NCBI RefSeq assembly: GCF_000189635.1
Contig: NW_002476192.1
Span: 62,001 to 126,000, forward strand
Direction: 5' to 3'
Length of the DNA stretch: 64,000 nt
DNA from: Tetrahymena thermophila SB210
Taxonomy: Eukaryota > Ciliophora > Oligohymenophorea > Hymenostomatida > Tetrahymenidae
Both the position numbers and the translations under genes were made by a program. The notes under the pieces are model-generated. The model worked only from the letters and a program-made list of their open reading frames with translations, made no database searches and was not told the origin of the DNA. Shown in pieces: positions 23,732 through 36,174 of this stretch. How positions within the stretch are numbered: position 1 is the first letter of the stretch; every line of letters begins with the position of its first letter.

Positions 23732-25421
23732 TTTTATTGTATTGTATATTCCTTAAAACTACTATTGTTTGTATACAAGTATGGCTATACTTTTTTGCTT
23801 TTCTTCTTATAATTTAGCTATTAACTTTAAGTGGCTAAAATTTTTAGATTTATAAGTCTATATATAATTAGTTTTTTTTGTATGCAATATTTTTTTTGCT
23901 TTGATTTTATTATTTTTATTTGGCTTTAGATTATCTGAATTATTAATTTGTTTTTAACCTTCTTGTATTCTACATTCATACATAAATAGCAAATAACTTA
24001 TTTATAAAAATAATAAATATCTTGACATTTATCTTTTAATTTAGATATAAGTAAGTAAGTGTTTTTGTTACCTCGATTTAAAAATATATTTAAAAATAGT
24101 TTTTATTTTATGAGATAAAGCTATTATAAAAGTTAATCTTTTAGTTAACAAACAAACATTTTTTGATTGCATATTAAGTTTTCTAAAAAAAAAGGATATC
24201 GTTTATATACTTCACAAGGTAATTTAATAATTTTAATTTCTTTATTCATATAAAAGTTAAGAATATGAATTATTTAAATTAAGAAATTTCTATCAGTCAA
24301 AGCTTGATGTTTCTGAAAATATTCATTGAATTATTTGAACTTCTTTGTTATAAAGTTAAAGCTAATTTTTATTATTCTTATTGAATTTATTGAAATCTAA
24401 ATAGATTTCTGGCTAAAATTTCTCACAAATATGATGAGTTTTACAATAATAGTATCTATAAAAAATAATTAATTATAATTAAAAGCAATTTCTAAAGTGT
24501 TTAAGTGTTTGTATTTCAATAATAATATTTCTTACTCACATTTCTAAAATAAAACTTTATGAATAATTTATAGTTTTTCTCTTCTTATGGAGAATCGAAG
24601 AACAAAAAAAAACCTTTTTTTATTTTATTTTGGATTATAAATATATTTTTTAATAGGTATTTCAATTTTTTAAATCATAAATTCAAAGATTAGAGAAGCT
24701 ATTCAAACATTTTTTATTAAAAAGTGTGCTATCATACAAATTCATATTTATATTATGAATTTGTATTTAATCATTAAATAAAGCAACTCAACTGGACAAA
24801 TTCTATCAATTACCAACCAATATTTTTAATAAATAATACAAAAATTACGTTAGGAGAAAGAATTTTTTAAAAGGTAAATATTGACTATCAATTAATTACT
24901 CTTTTGAAAAATTAGATGAAAATCTACTAATAAGATAAAATGTCACTTATAAATATTGAACGGAGCATAACTATTAACATAATATCTAATAGACTTATAG
25001 ATTTATCTTTTAATTTAACTTAATATTAATTAGATTTTGTACCTTTATAGGTAACCTCATTTTAGCGAATATAGAAGTGTTTATTGACGAAGTATTTTTA
25101 AGTGTGCGTACAATTTTACATTTTTCTTTGTATTTGTGCTTATACTTTATTAATATTAAATAAAACTAAAAGCCAATTAAATATATATGAGAGGAATCGA
25201 AATGATTCATACAAAAAAAGTACTTGTTTAAAGTGTTTGTCTTATTAACTTTTTATTTTTTATAAAGGTTATTGATATTAGTGAATTAGTTAATTAAATA
25301 TTGAAAAAGATAAACTACAATATATACATACACATATAGTTTTATATACATATATATATATAAAGGGAATCACTTAAAGATAGATAAAAGTGCATTTTGA
25401 ATATAAGCTGAAAGAAAGAAA
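23732..25421. other. Long divergent spacer
   Basis: About 1.7 kb of A+T-rich sequence between divergent genes. It contains a perfect 13-bp-stem inverted repeat (24734-24766) and a TA/CATA-rich stretch near 25317-25362. No coding signal convinced me. Confidence 0.6.
24734..24766. repeat. Perfect inverted repeat, 13-bp stem with 7-nt loop
   Basis: Left arm ATACAAATTCATA (24734-24746) and right arm TATGAATTTGTAT (24754-24766) are exact reverse complements around loop TTTATAT. It could be a hairpin or cruciform, or chance in such A+T-rich DNA, although 13 paired bases including three G/C pairs is unusual. Confidence 0.8.
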
Positions 25422-28181
25422 ATGAGCGAAGAATTTAAGATTGTTGGAGGTGAAGACAACAATGAAGAAATAAGCAATCATTTAAAAGTTTCACCTAAAA
25501 AAGTATCTAACAAGGTTATAAGGAAGCCATCCATGCACTATGTAAGATCTAGAGATGAGCTACTTGAAGAAGAAAATTAACATTTTGAAAGTTTAAGGAA
25601 AAAGTATGTGAAAACTCGCAGAACTAAGATCGTAGGTACAATATCAAGTTTTTATAGTTCATACGAAAATTTAAAATCAATGGTAGAAGCTGGATTAAAC
25701 TCGTTTATGGTTAATATGGCTTATTGTACACCAGACTTGCTGGTTACTTTAAGGAAGCACAGAGATGCTCTTGAAAAAGAATTTGATATATAATTACCAA
25801 TTACTTGTGTTCTTAAAGGAACCTTAGTAAGAATAGGTACATTGATGTAGCCTGAAATATTCTTAAGAAAGGGCTAGGAGTATAGGATAGTCTTAAATCA
25901 TAAGGTTTTAGGTAATAGCCTTTATTGTGCAGTCGATGATAAGGAGATTATAAGAAGAGTAAAAGTAGGTAATTAAATTCTAATAGATTATGGCTAAATT
26001 TCTATGACGATTAAAAGAATTGAAAAATCCGATTAAAGTTTAAAGCTGCTTCGAGAGTAAAATGGCTATTAGCATGAAGATTTCCTAGAAACCTTCACTG
26101 AAAAGAAAAAAAGGTTTTATCCAAACCTGTATTTTGGAAGAGAGAGCTCGAGTGATCAAGAAAATCCAAATAATGGTAGCATTTTCTCTGAAGATGATAT
26201 ACGTGCTTTTAACAGCTAAGATAATATAGATGATTCATTCAGCAGCTCTTAGATATCATAAACAAGTTAAAACAAAACAAATTTTAAGAACCTTTGCCAT
26301 TCAACTTAGCATTTAGACTGTTAAGGTAATAACAATAAATAGGGTTAGTTCATCAGTTTAGGTAGTAGAAAGAATATATAAATAACTGAAAATCAAATTA
26401 TATCTGAAAGGTTTATGTAAAACGCGAATTCACCTAGCAAAGATACTCCAAAATATTTAAATTCTATTTAGCAAAATCAAAATAATGGAAATAGCAATTA
26501 ATTTTAGAATAAATTTGCTGAACAACTAAGATAAAAAAAGCAAGGTAAAAAGAAAATTTATGATGTTATAGTTTGTGAAGTAGATAGCGATTGCCTTATC
26601 AAATCTTACAAGCCAATTTTTATATATGAGAAGGATTATAATTAAAAGAAAGACTAACTCCGTAAGTATAGACATAAGAACTTAAATAATGATATGGGTT
26701 TAATAGATTCTATTGGCGAATAGCTTTCAGAAGACGACGAACGTGCTGAAGACTATGAAGGTGAAGGTAAATAAATAAACAAACAAAAAAGCAAATACTT
26801 TTCATTAAAAATTTAAAAAGTTTTTTTTGGAAAATAAACAATTTGTTATTAAATTTAAATATTTTGAATTTGTTTTTCACCAAAATCTACAAAATAAATT
26901 TATCTAAAACTCAATAAAATAATAAAAATTAATTATTTTAATTTATAGAATGCATAACACCAAAAGATATTACTGACATAAATCACTGCATAAATAATGA
27001 TATTGATTGTATTTGCGTTTCAAATGTCCGCTCAGCAAGAGATATTAAGGCTGTAAGAAATTTAATTGGAGAGGATAGAGGAGTCAGGATTATGGCTAAA
27101 ATTCAAACACCTGAATGTAAAAATAATATTTTCTTCTACTTTAATTATTTATGTATTAATAAGCAACTTAAACACAATAAATTATTACTCAAATGAAATT
27201 TTAATCTCTAAATTTTTATTTAATATTTATGACGAACTTAAATTAAATCATAAATTTAATTAAGAAATAAATATCACTTTCTTAAGTCATGCAAATTTCA
27301 AAAACTATTTAAAAAAAAATATAATCATATTATAAATAATCTATAATTTTAACTCTAAAATATTTTTATTTTAATTAATTATTTATTTTATAATTTGCTT
27401 TTTATAAAATTTAGCTGTAGAAAACTTTGAAGAGATTGTAAAAGCTTCAGACGGTGTGTAGATTGCTAGAGGATATTTAACTGTTCATATGCCTGTGGAA
27501 AAATTATTTGCAAAGTAGAAAGAAATGATTCATAAATGTCATGAGCATTTGAAGCCTGTCCTTGTATCATGTAATATTTTAGATTCTATGGTTTCTTCGC
27601 TTCTTCCTACTATGTGTGAAGTTGGTGAAATATCTAATTTAGTTAATGATTATGTAGACAATATTGTCTTATCTTCTGAAACTTCTTGTGGAAATCACCC
27701 AGTTCAAGCAATTAAAACTTTAAGTCGTATATGTGTTGAAGCTGAAGCTTTGCGTATTATGAAAAGACTATAAAATCCTTCTCATTCTGATATAGTTTCT
27801 ATTAAATCTCAATCTAATGCAATTCCATGTTGTATAATAAATTGCAGTTTAGAAGCTGCTTATTAAGTTCATGCCTCAGTCATTATGGTTTTTACTACCA
27901 GAGGATATACTGCATTGAAGCTCTCTAAACTAAGACCTCCTTGTCCTATTATTGCTGTTACGTGCCATAAAAAAGTGGCAAGAAATCTCTCATCTGTATC
28001 TGCTGTCAATAGTATATTATTTGGAAGCTTAATAGGTACTGAAGTTTTAATCAAAAGAGTAATAGATAAATTAAAATTAACTGGATTACTTAAAGTTGGA
28101 GACTTCGTTGTGATTACTAGTGGTGATATAGAGAATTTAGCAAATTAAACAAACAATTTAAGAATATACACGGTCTAGTGA
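25422..28181 (+). CDS. Pyruvate-kinase-like protein, probably catalytically inactive
   Basis: Three exons (25422-26766, 26949-27116, 27415-28181) total 760 codons; pyruvate kinases have about 480-530 residues. The fold is clear: RRTKIVGTISSFYSS opens the A domain; KGTLVRIG and the next 80 residues match the B domain; KDITDINHCINNDIDCI and the ASDGVQIARG strand rebuild the barrel; LSSETSCGNHPVQAIKTL follows; the C domain has TTRGYTALKLSKLRPPCPI and IIAVTCHKKVARNL. Active-site residues are lost. ARGDLG reads ARGYLT (metal-binding Asp to Tyr), KIE reads KIQ (metal-binding Glu to Gln), the ARLNFSHG loop reads FMVNMAYC, and D-TKGPEIR reads LKGTLVR. The catalytic-lysine position (AKI) remains. A polar Asn/Gln/Ser-rich insertion of about 240 residues follows the B domain and ends at the first intron. 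Glycolytic activity is unlikely; a regulatory role is inference. Confidence 0.92.
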
Positions 28182-29368
28182 AAATGATAGCAAATTTCTA
28201 AATATTTATCTATTTATACTTTGCCATCTTACTTTTTAATAAAATTAATTAAGTAAAACTAACAAAAAAAATTCAAGTATGTAAATAATAAATAGATCCT
28301 TATAAATAAAATACATTTTTGATGCTGTAAAGGAATGGCTGATAATTATGATTATTAATAACTAAATAGAGTGATCCTAAGATCATTTTAGAAATACTTT
28401 TTAAACATAAGAAATAAATCTGACTAGACTAATTAATATGATTGATCAATAGACAAATAAATTAATTCTAAATTCTCAATATTTAACAAGTAAAAATAAT
28501 TTAAATTCAATTATAAATATTTCTTACTACTACCTGTCTAACTGGTTGACTGACTGAATGACTAAATAATTAACTAACTAACTGCATGATTAGCATAATT
28601 TTATCAATAATTAAATAAAAATAAATTTTAATAATTCATATCTCATTTAAATTTTATATTAATAATAAACATTAAAACAATATATTTTGTTATCACATTT
28701 ATTATAAAAAATTTGTTATTTTATCCATTATTTATCCAATAATAAAAGTAAATGTTTAGAATACCAAAATTTAATTAAAATTTTATTTTTAAGGAATGGA
28801 CACTAGCTATTAAATAAATAGATTTTTATTGACACACATTTATGATTGTTTGCAGTAGTGATTAATATTTTAAGTTATCAAAAAATGATATTAGAAAAGC
28901 AAAAATATCAATTAGTTGATATATTTTAATGAAAATTATAAAATTTTAAATACTGCTTTTAAAAAATATTTGAGTGTAAGCTCCAATAATTTATAAATCC
29001 TGGACTATTTTTTATCCTCAAAAATGCAATTTTTGTTTAGTTTGTGATTAATATTATGGAAAACATAATTAATCAAAAGAAGGTATGGTTTTACACTCAT
29101 TAATAGTTATTGTTATTATTGGGAAAACTATTCATTTAAATTTTAAACATGAGAAATTGATGTGATAGTAATAATTTATTACTGGTTTTTGAATGATATA
29201 TTGGTTATAATTTCTCAACTAAAATCTTATTTATATTGCAAATATTATTCAAATTAAAAGAAAAGTAAAAACAATAAATCATAAAAATATAAATTCAACA
29301 ATAAATAACTAAAATTATATTAGAATACTCAAAAAATACCAGCTGTGGTTATTGAGGTACTAAGCATA
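28182..29368. other. Intergenic with tetranucleotide tract
   Basis: A+T-rich spacer containing a CTGA/CTAA tract at 28532-28585. No coding signal recognised. Confidence 0.6.
28532..28585 (+). repeat. CTGA/CTAA tetranucleotide tract
   Basis: Degenerate units: TGGTTGACTGACTGAATGAC, then AACTAACTAACTG. It lies about 350 bp beyond the pyruvate-kinase-like stop. Confidence 0.75.
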
Positions 29369-30922
29369 ATGGATTAATAATCATAAAATGAATAATTAAT
29401 TTACTTTAGTTAATATGTTTAGAAAGAAAATTTGAATTAAACTCAAAATTACTCAAAAGATTAATCATTTATGCATTTATAGACGAAGAGAAATGAGATA
29501 TATAAACTGCTAAATATGAATTAAATGACTAGAAAGGAGCATTATAATAGAAGCACTTCTAATAGCAAAATAAAATAACAATAAAATACTGATTTAAATA
29601 TCTCACAAATTTCGAATAGTTATTTAATAAACCCAAAAACCCATTTCAAATCTTTTATTTCTATAACCCCTGTAGTTTAAACTAAAAATTAAATAACAAG
29701 TATAGAAAACAGAGGCTAAACAATTTAAAATATACTTACTAAAAGCATAATAGGAACACAAAGTGCGAATTTAAGTATTAGCAAATCTCCTTAAATTTTA
29801 ATAAAAGATTAAATATTTGACAATTACTTAAACAAGAATTCTGTATACAAATTAACTAAAGACTTTATAAAAAGAAGAGATTTATAGAAGTAGAATTCTC
29901 CAACAATTAAAGTTGCAAATAGATAAAACACAGAAAATCTACCAAACATTAAACAAAATGATTAAAAGCTTCCCCTCTTTGAAAATAATTAATAAACTCT
30001 TCAATTAAAAAGTAATGAATAAAATGAAAACTTAATGAGCAATTTATTAAACTTTGACTTATCTCCTAAATTTTCTACATTAAATACTTAAACAAATACA
30101 ACAAAAACTTAGAATTCTTTCTTAGTTTCAAAAAATAATTAGAGAAATAATATTAAAGTAAATAATAATTGTGATTACTCAACCAAAGAATTGTTAATTC
30201 CAATTAATAAAATTGACAGTTTTTTTGAAAATTTTTCAAAATTAGATACTGAAAAACTTAAGAATGATGAAAGCCCAAAATATGATAACTTATTATAAGA
30301 TAACTAAGTAAAAGATTTAATGGCTGATAGTTAAGATAAATCTAAAACTCCTATGAGGAAAGGTACTCCTCAAATTAGAGATAATCTTAATTAAAAAGAA
30401 AAGCAGCTTTCTATATTGAATTAAGATACAAAAAACAGCAATTATAAAGAAGTGATTTAATTTGAAAATAAAATCAAAAAGAGCACTAGTCGATTGGAAT
30501 CCTCAAAATCTCCTTAAATTTTTGTTGAGAGATAAAGATCAATAACCACCTAATCTTATTTAAATAATAATTTTACTAAAAAAATTGAAAGATAAGAATC
30601 TTTACCAAAGATAGAATAACCTAGTTAAAATACTAACAATTTAAATATATTTAATAAAAGCACAAATAAGCATTAAATTAAATTCTTGAAAGACGAAAAC
30701 AAAAGAGTTTCAATACAAAAAAGGCTATAAAATTTAATGGTAAATTTGTTTAATTAATAATCGATATATAAGTATAATTTTAATTTATTAAAATTTCAGA
30801 GTTATAGTGTTGAAGAAGAATTTAAAAAGAGATTTTCAGGTTTATTTATGCAAAAATAGAAATTACAAAAAAAGAATGAAGTAAAAAAAAAGGTTCATTT
30901 TATTATTGATGAAGTTTTGTGA
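29369..30922 (+). CDS. Unrecognised Asn/Gln/Lys/Ser-rich protein
   Basis: ATG 29369 opens a 457-codon exon, then a GT...AG intron (30740-30799) and a 41-codon last exon ending DEVL-TGA at 30920. The total is 497 residues. The protein is polar throughout, with no signal peptide, membrane segment or recognised domain. Two related Ser-Pro motifs occur (SISKSPQILIK and ESSKSPQIFVE), with other basic Ser/Thr-Pro sites (KTPMRKGTPQIR). The C-terminal 40 residues are charged and probably helical (VEEEFKKRFSGLFMQ). The composition is that of intrinsically disordered ciliate proteins, and the function is unknown. Confidence 0.75.
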
Positions 30923-31533
30923 TAAATTTTAACTAATTTATCATTTTTATAAAATTTGTATATATTTAACCATCCCTTGTAAATAATAATAAGGTTAATA
31001 TTACAGTTTTGGTATTGAGGTTGTTGTTGGGAATTAAAAAGATTATCTCTAATTTTTTTTTTATATAGAAATTTAATATAAATGAAATTTAAAATAAAGT
31101 AGATAAATGTATTATAGTTTCTTTTGAATTAATGCCGCCAACCCACTAAATAACATTTTCTAAAAATTATAGATAGCAATTTTTTTTTTTTGAGTATTAA
31201 TTAAAGATTTTCTTACTTAATTATGGAGAAAATACGATATATATGTAATTGATGAAAATTTGTAAAAATATGTAAATTGAATAACTAGCTAAATAATTTA
31301 TAATTTTTGAGACTAGATGTGTATATATAGATAGAATGCTCTTTAAAATAGTAATAAATCAATATTTAATTTATTTGTATATTTATTTATATTTAATTAT
31401 TTCTTGTTATTACAGAATTTTTCTATTAAATTTTATTCTAATGATTTTAAATTTGAATGAAAACAGCATCCAATTATATTTATATTTTTTAATGATTGAA
31501 CTCCTTTTTAATTTAGAGTATGTTATTTTTCCT
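30923..31533. other. Convergent 3' flanks
   Basis: A+T-rich, with T-runs. Hydrophobic open frames near 31336-31590 are not supported. Confidence 0.55.
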
Positions 31534-32531
31534 TCATTTTTTTTTTGCTGGAGGAGCCTTTTTATTATCTACTTTTCCTTTTTAATTTAAAGCTGCATTT
31601 TAGTTATCTTCATTTTCAAAGAATTTTTCAGGGTCTTTCCAATTTGGGTTGGCTTCTCTCAAAATATTTTATTCCCAAAAATCTAATTCATCAACTTGCC
31701 TTTTATCTTCATTCATTTCCTCAATTTTTTCTCTTTCTTTCCAAGTTAGTTTTCCAGGTACTCTGGCACTTTACAATTACTTTTCACTTACTACTTTTTA
31801 TCTTTTATCTTATATTGTTGCTCCAGGAATCAAACCTCCTTGCTTGTAGAAATCAGATGCATATTCTGGGTGTCTATATGCTTTATCACCTAAACTTCTT
31901 ACCTTCATTTTATTATATTTAATATTATTAAAATTACTTTACTTACGATTTCAATAAAATAGGTTATGTATTTTAAAAAGAAAAATATTTATTTTTAATA
32001 TTTATTAAATGTATTTTATGAAATAGTTATTACATCAAGCTAATTACGCATTTAGGGAAGACCTTCAACTCTTGTTTTTGTTTAAAGTTGCTTTTCTAAT
32101 TCATATTAGTTGTTTGTGCGTTGATTTGCTATTTCAAAAGTTTTAATTCCATTTAATTTATCTTCAAAATGACCTGATTTTTTTGAATATAAATGTAGTT
32201 TTTCTGGTCTTGCTTTACGCTGAGGAGGAACGTAAGGAATTTTTTTTAGTCCTCCAGTAGTTAAACTTCTTAAATCTGTTGTTTTATTGCTAACTTATGG
32301 AAATACTTTTATATGGGGTTTATATTCGCCGACTGCTGAAAATTTTGATTCAAAATGTTTTCTTCCTAATAAAGGTAATGGGGCACCTTCATAACCATTC
32401 AATTAATCCTATGGTCTAATATGTCTTCTACTTCCTGAAAATTTTTATGGGTGGAGCCCATTCCACTCCATAACAGAGAGAGTATTTATTGGAACTAATT
32501 TTTATCCTTCTGAAGGAAAAGAATCAAACAT
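31534..32531 (-). CDS. Unrecognised 288-residue protein, possibly axonemal
   Basis: ATG 32531 opens a 166-codon exon; a GT...AG intron (32033-31903) joins in phase to a 123-codon last exon with TGA 31536-31534. The first part has Pro/Gly/aromatic motifs without obvious secondary structure (MEWNGLHPQKFSGSRRH, GRKHFESKFSAVGEYKP, KKIPYVPPQRKARPEK). The second has GDKAYRHPEYASDFYKQGG followed by LIPG, then WKEREKIEEMNEDKRQ and NPNWKDPEKFF. Short basic proteins built from such Tyr/Pro/Gly peptides are typical of microtubule inner and other axonemal proteins, but this is inference and no family was identified. The second exon begins just after an in-frame ATG AAG, so two separate genes are an alternative reading. 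Confidence 0.72.
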
Positions 32532-33318
32532 ATAAATTATATTTTTGTTATTATTTAGGTTGATTTGATTGTTAATTATTAACAAATTTTCTTTTATGAA
32601 TCTTTAATACCACTAAATTAATTACATAAATATTAATTACTATTGTATAATTTCAAAGATGTTTTATTTTTCTTATAAAAACAAAAAAAACTAATAGCTC
32701 CTAAAACATTTCCCTACTGAAACAAAGAATGATGATTAAAAATATAATGAAAGAAATTATAATTTAATCAAAATAATAAATATATTTTAAAGTATTTTAT
32801 TTTATTTTAAAGCTTTCATAAAAAATATTTTTAAAATAATTTTAAATATTTCAAATTTGGATACAATTCAACAACAAAAAAAGGAGTTAATTGTTTTATT
32901 TTTAAAACATCTATTCATTTGTAATAAAAAGTTATAGTTGTTTTTAGAAAATATATCATTAAAAATTTTATTTCAATATCAATTTATCTGTTAATTTAAT
33001 ATTTTAATGTTGAAATTTTTATCATTCTTCATAATCTTAGTTGTTTATTTTATTTTTTAACTCATAGATAGCTATTTATTAATTATTGTTAATTCTTATT
33101 CAATGAGAAATAATTGATGAAATTTATTAATTTATTAAAGAAGAGTAATAAAAGCATTATCAATAAATTTAAGAATAAATTATATTAAACATTTTATATA
33201 AAAAGATAAAAAGATAGATTTAATAGATTAAAATATTTACAAAGAATTTTTTTATTTGTTAGATATTTGAATTATAAATATATTTTTATAAAAAAGGCCA
33301 AGATCACTTTTTTAAAAA
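32532..33318. other. Intergenic, AT-rich
   Basis: No coding or RNA signal recognised. Confidence 0.6.
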
Positions 33319-33789
33319 TCAAAAAGTGAAAACATCAAGTCTTACTTTGCATGGAGAATCAGAGTCATCAAGAGAATAGAAATAGTTTTAAATCAAGTCT
33401 TACTTTGTTTAAATATTTTCAAGCATCTTATGGTTGGTAGAGTAGGATCTCATCCTACCTGCTACATTTTATTTTAAATTACTGTTAATTACTTGGCTAA
33501 CAAGTTGAAATTCAGATTTATAATCTATAAGTGTATCAATTGTTTTTAAGAAAACTTTTTATTATTCGAGGTTTGAGCATTTCTTTATTAGTTTTTGAAT
33601 AAATTTGATATCTTCTTAGAATTTGCTATCTAGTAAAGGTTTTTCTTTGCTGAAATTGCATTAGTAGATTACTTTTCTAAGATATTAGAGTTTTTCTAAT
33701 ATTTTTTCAATAGACTAGTTAGCAACGCAGCATTTTTCTCTGTATATTTCAATTTCATTTTTTTTTACAAAGTCAAAGTTTTAGATCAT
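33319..33789 (-). CDS. Small unrecognised helical protein
   Basis: Single open frame of 157 codons, from ATG 33789 to TGA 33321-33319. The composition is strongly protein-like and probably largely alpha-helical (EIYREKCCVANQSIEKILEK, LIKKCSNLEQQKVFLKTIDT). It ends in an acidic/Ser patch (SLDDSDSPCKVRLD). No family recognised. The DNA at its 3' end has a 15-nt direct repeat (33335-33349 and 33393-33407). The start could lie further upstream behind a poly-A-rich stretch. Confidence 0.65.
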
Positions 33790-33879
33790 TTTTTTAATAT
33801 TGATTTGTTTAATTTTCTATTTTTTTTTTTTGTTTAAATAATTATCAATTATTATCTTGATTATTCTATTTATCTAATT

Positions 33880-33954
33880 ATGATGTCAACCGTAACACAT
33901 ACAACGCTGGACTATTTCTAGTCTGTTAAAATTTAAAATTTAGAAGCTGGTTGA
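33880..33954 (+). CDS. Possible first exon or micro-ORF
   Basis: ATG 33880 to TGA 33952-33954 encodes 24 residues (MMSTVTHTTLDYFQSVKIQN...). The codons are less A+T-rich than the surroundings. It starts 90 bp from the divergent small gene. A donor at 33948 (GTTGAATATT) and a TTTTACAG acceptor near 34050 would extend it by ELKHMKC. No further exons were found, so this could be a micropeptide, the start of an unrecognised gene, or chance. Confidence 0.3.
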
Positions 33955-36174
33955 ATATTAAATAAAAATCAAATAATTTTTAAATTTTACCACATCTCTA
34001 ATCTCATTAATATACATACATAAAAAAAATTTTTAATTATGTTACGTTTTACAGAGTTAAAGCATATGAAGTGTTGAACTATTTTATATATCATCTATAA
34101 CTTACAGTGTAAATTTATTAATTATTACTTTATAATATCATACTATGAAATATAAAAGTATAAATAATTGCTGTATAAGTGATATAGAGTGAGTTATTTT
34201 TAGAAGATAATTTTCAATTGTTTTAATAATGTATAAGTAGTATTTCAACAACTGTAGATTAAATACTAGAATATATTATTATTGATAGAATTAATATCAC
34301 TACTCAGTTTGATTAAATTATTTTATATGGGTGATTGTATATATGATGTATATTTTGCTCTTAAAATTATTAGTGTTTTAAGAAAACATGTTTTTGCTAA
34401 CTTATAGATAGTTGTTAAGAAACAATCAATATTATTAAAAGTGGTTCAGTATTTAATTGTTTCAAGTGTCTGTATAATTCTTATAGACTTAAAAAAATAT
34501 TTATTAGATTTAATTCTATTCTATGTAAAACTAAAAATATATAAACAATTATTCTTAATTCTTAATCTACTTTAAATACATAAAGTAATTAGTAATTTTT
34601 AAAAAATAGATTTTACTTTGTAAAAAAATCTACTGGAATTATATTTCTAAAATATGTTTTATTAATAAATTCTAGCTATTTATCTAAAGAATCAGATTAA
34701 AAACATTTAAGGTAAATTTTTTTAAATTCACTTTTGTTCTTATGGATATGGATCAAATAAACTTTAAAATAAAAAGTTTTTTTTTCACTTAAATAAGAAA
34801 AAATAGCTGTTCTTTATTTTACTATTTTGCTGACTACTATTATTATTTATATAATTATTTGTAGAAATAAAGAATATACAAGTCTATAATAAATTGTATA
34901 CAGCTCTGTTATCATCATTTATCTGATAAAATATATAAATTGTATGGTAAATAATCAAAATTATTAAAACCTGTTTTGGTTTCTTAGTATTATTTATATT
35001 CTATATTTTTTTTTATAAACTATTATTTTCCCATCATACAAACATAGTTTTCATTTATTTAAACATCAATAACGCACAATTTGCACTTAGTTTTTTCTTT
35101 ATATATTATATTAATTGAAATTATTTATTTCAACTTAATATTACAATAGTTTATATAATATAAATATAAGATATTTTAAATTACATTTTTATAAAAAAAT
35201 TTTATAAGTTAATACCTAGCTTACAATTTGTTAATTTCTTCTTCAATTTATAAGATTTAAGTAATAATTTTTAATATAAGGCATCTTACTATTCATAAAT
35301 ATTGCTTCTGGTTATTTAAATAAATTTTCTAAATAGCTATTACACCGTTTAATTTTTATTCTACTAGCAAACAAAAAAATTTTATTTACTGGTTTATTTT
35401 TGTTAATTTTATTAATAAATTGACTCTTTTGAGATCTAATGATAGTTTAAATTAAGGTTCTCATTAATCTTTTAATTATTTTTTGATTGAATGTATAAAA
35501 TTTTATTTTTGCAAGCAATTTTTAAGATAAGATTATAAAATACTTCTTAATTATTAGAAATAAAATAAAATTTATATAGGTTTGCTAGTTTTAAAGTTGA
35601 TTATACCTAATAAATTTAGATCTAATTGTTTTTATTACTCATTTTGGCATGAGCTATGAGCTGGCTATTTAAATGAATAATTTAAAAACTTATAACTTTA
35701 AGATAAATTAATTATTATTTTGTTTTTAACCTTTCTTTTTGAAATCCACAATCAAATTTATACTATTTTTTATAATTTGCTGGGCCTTATTTTGTTATAT
35801 AATTAGAATTACTTATTTATGATAGACTCAAATAAAATTATTAATTTGATTAAAAAATCATTCATTAAATTGATTAAATTAAAAATAATTTTTTTTCTTT
35901 CGTACTTGATGAAAATTAAAACTAAAATTAAATTTTGCTACTTTTGTATTAAAAAAATAATTTCAATAAATTAAATAATTGTGTTAAAAGTTATTAATGT
36001 TCAATATGATTGAAATTAATAAAGATAGAAATTTGTTATGAATAAATTTTTTTAGATCTAAAGCTTTATAATTTTATATTTAGTAGAGATTTTTTATATC
36101 TAATTTTAATATTTTACAATATATCTATCTCTTTATTTAAAGCCAATACTTATTAACTAAATAACAAGTAGAAA
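33955..36174. other. Longest gene-poor stretch
   Basis: About 2.2 kb of very A+T-rich sequence, with long T- and A-runs and no protein-like segment or RNA gene recognised. Confidence 0.55.

Noticed and set aside
31905-31907. Separate gene starting at ATG AAG on the minus strand
   Set aside because: A GT...AG intron joins this segment in phase to the upstream exon, giving exactly 289 codons. A single gene is simpler, though two genes are not excluded.
31336-31922. Overlapping plus-strand Leu/Phe/Ser-rich ORFs
   Set aside because: Antisense to, or flanking, the last exon of the minus-strand gene at 31534-32531. No family motif.
33430-33458. tRNA-like segment: GTAGG/CCTAC stem with 7-nt loop after a TGGTTGGTAGAG element
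   Set aside because: There is no T-arm or pairing acceptor stem, and it lies within a good minus-strand coding frame.
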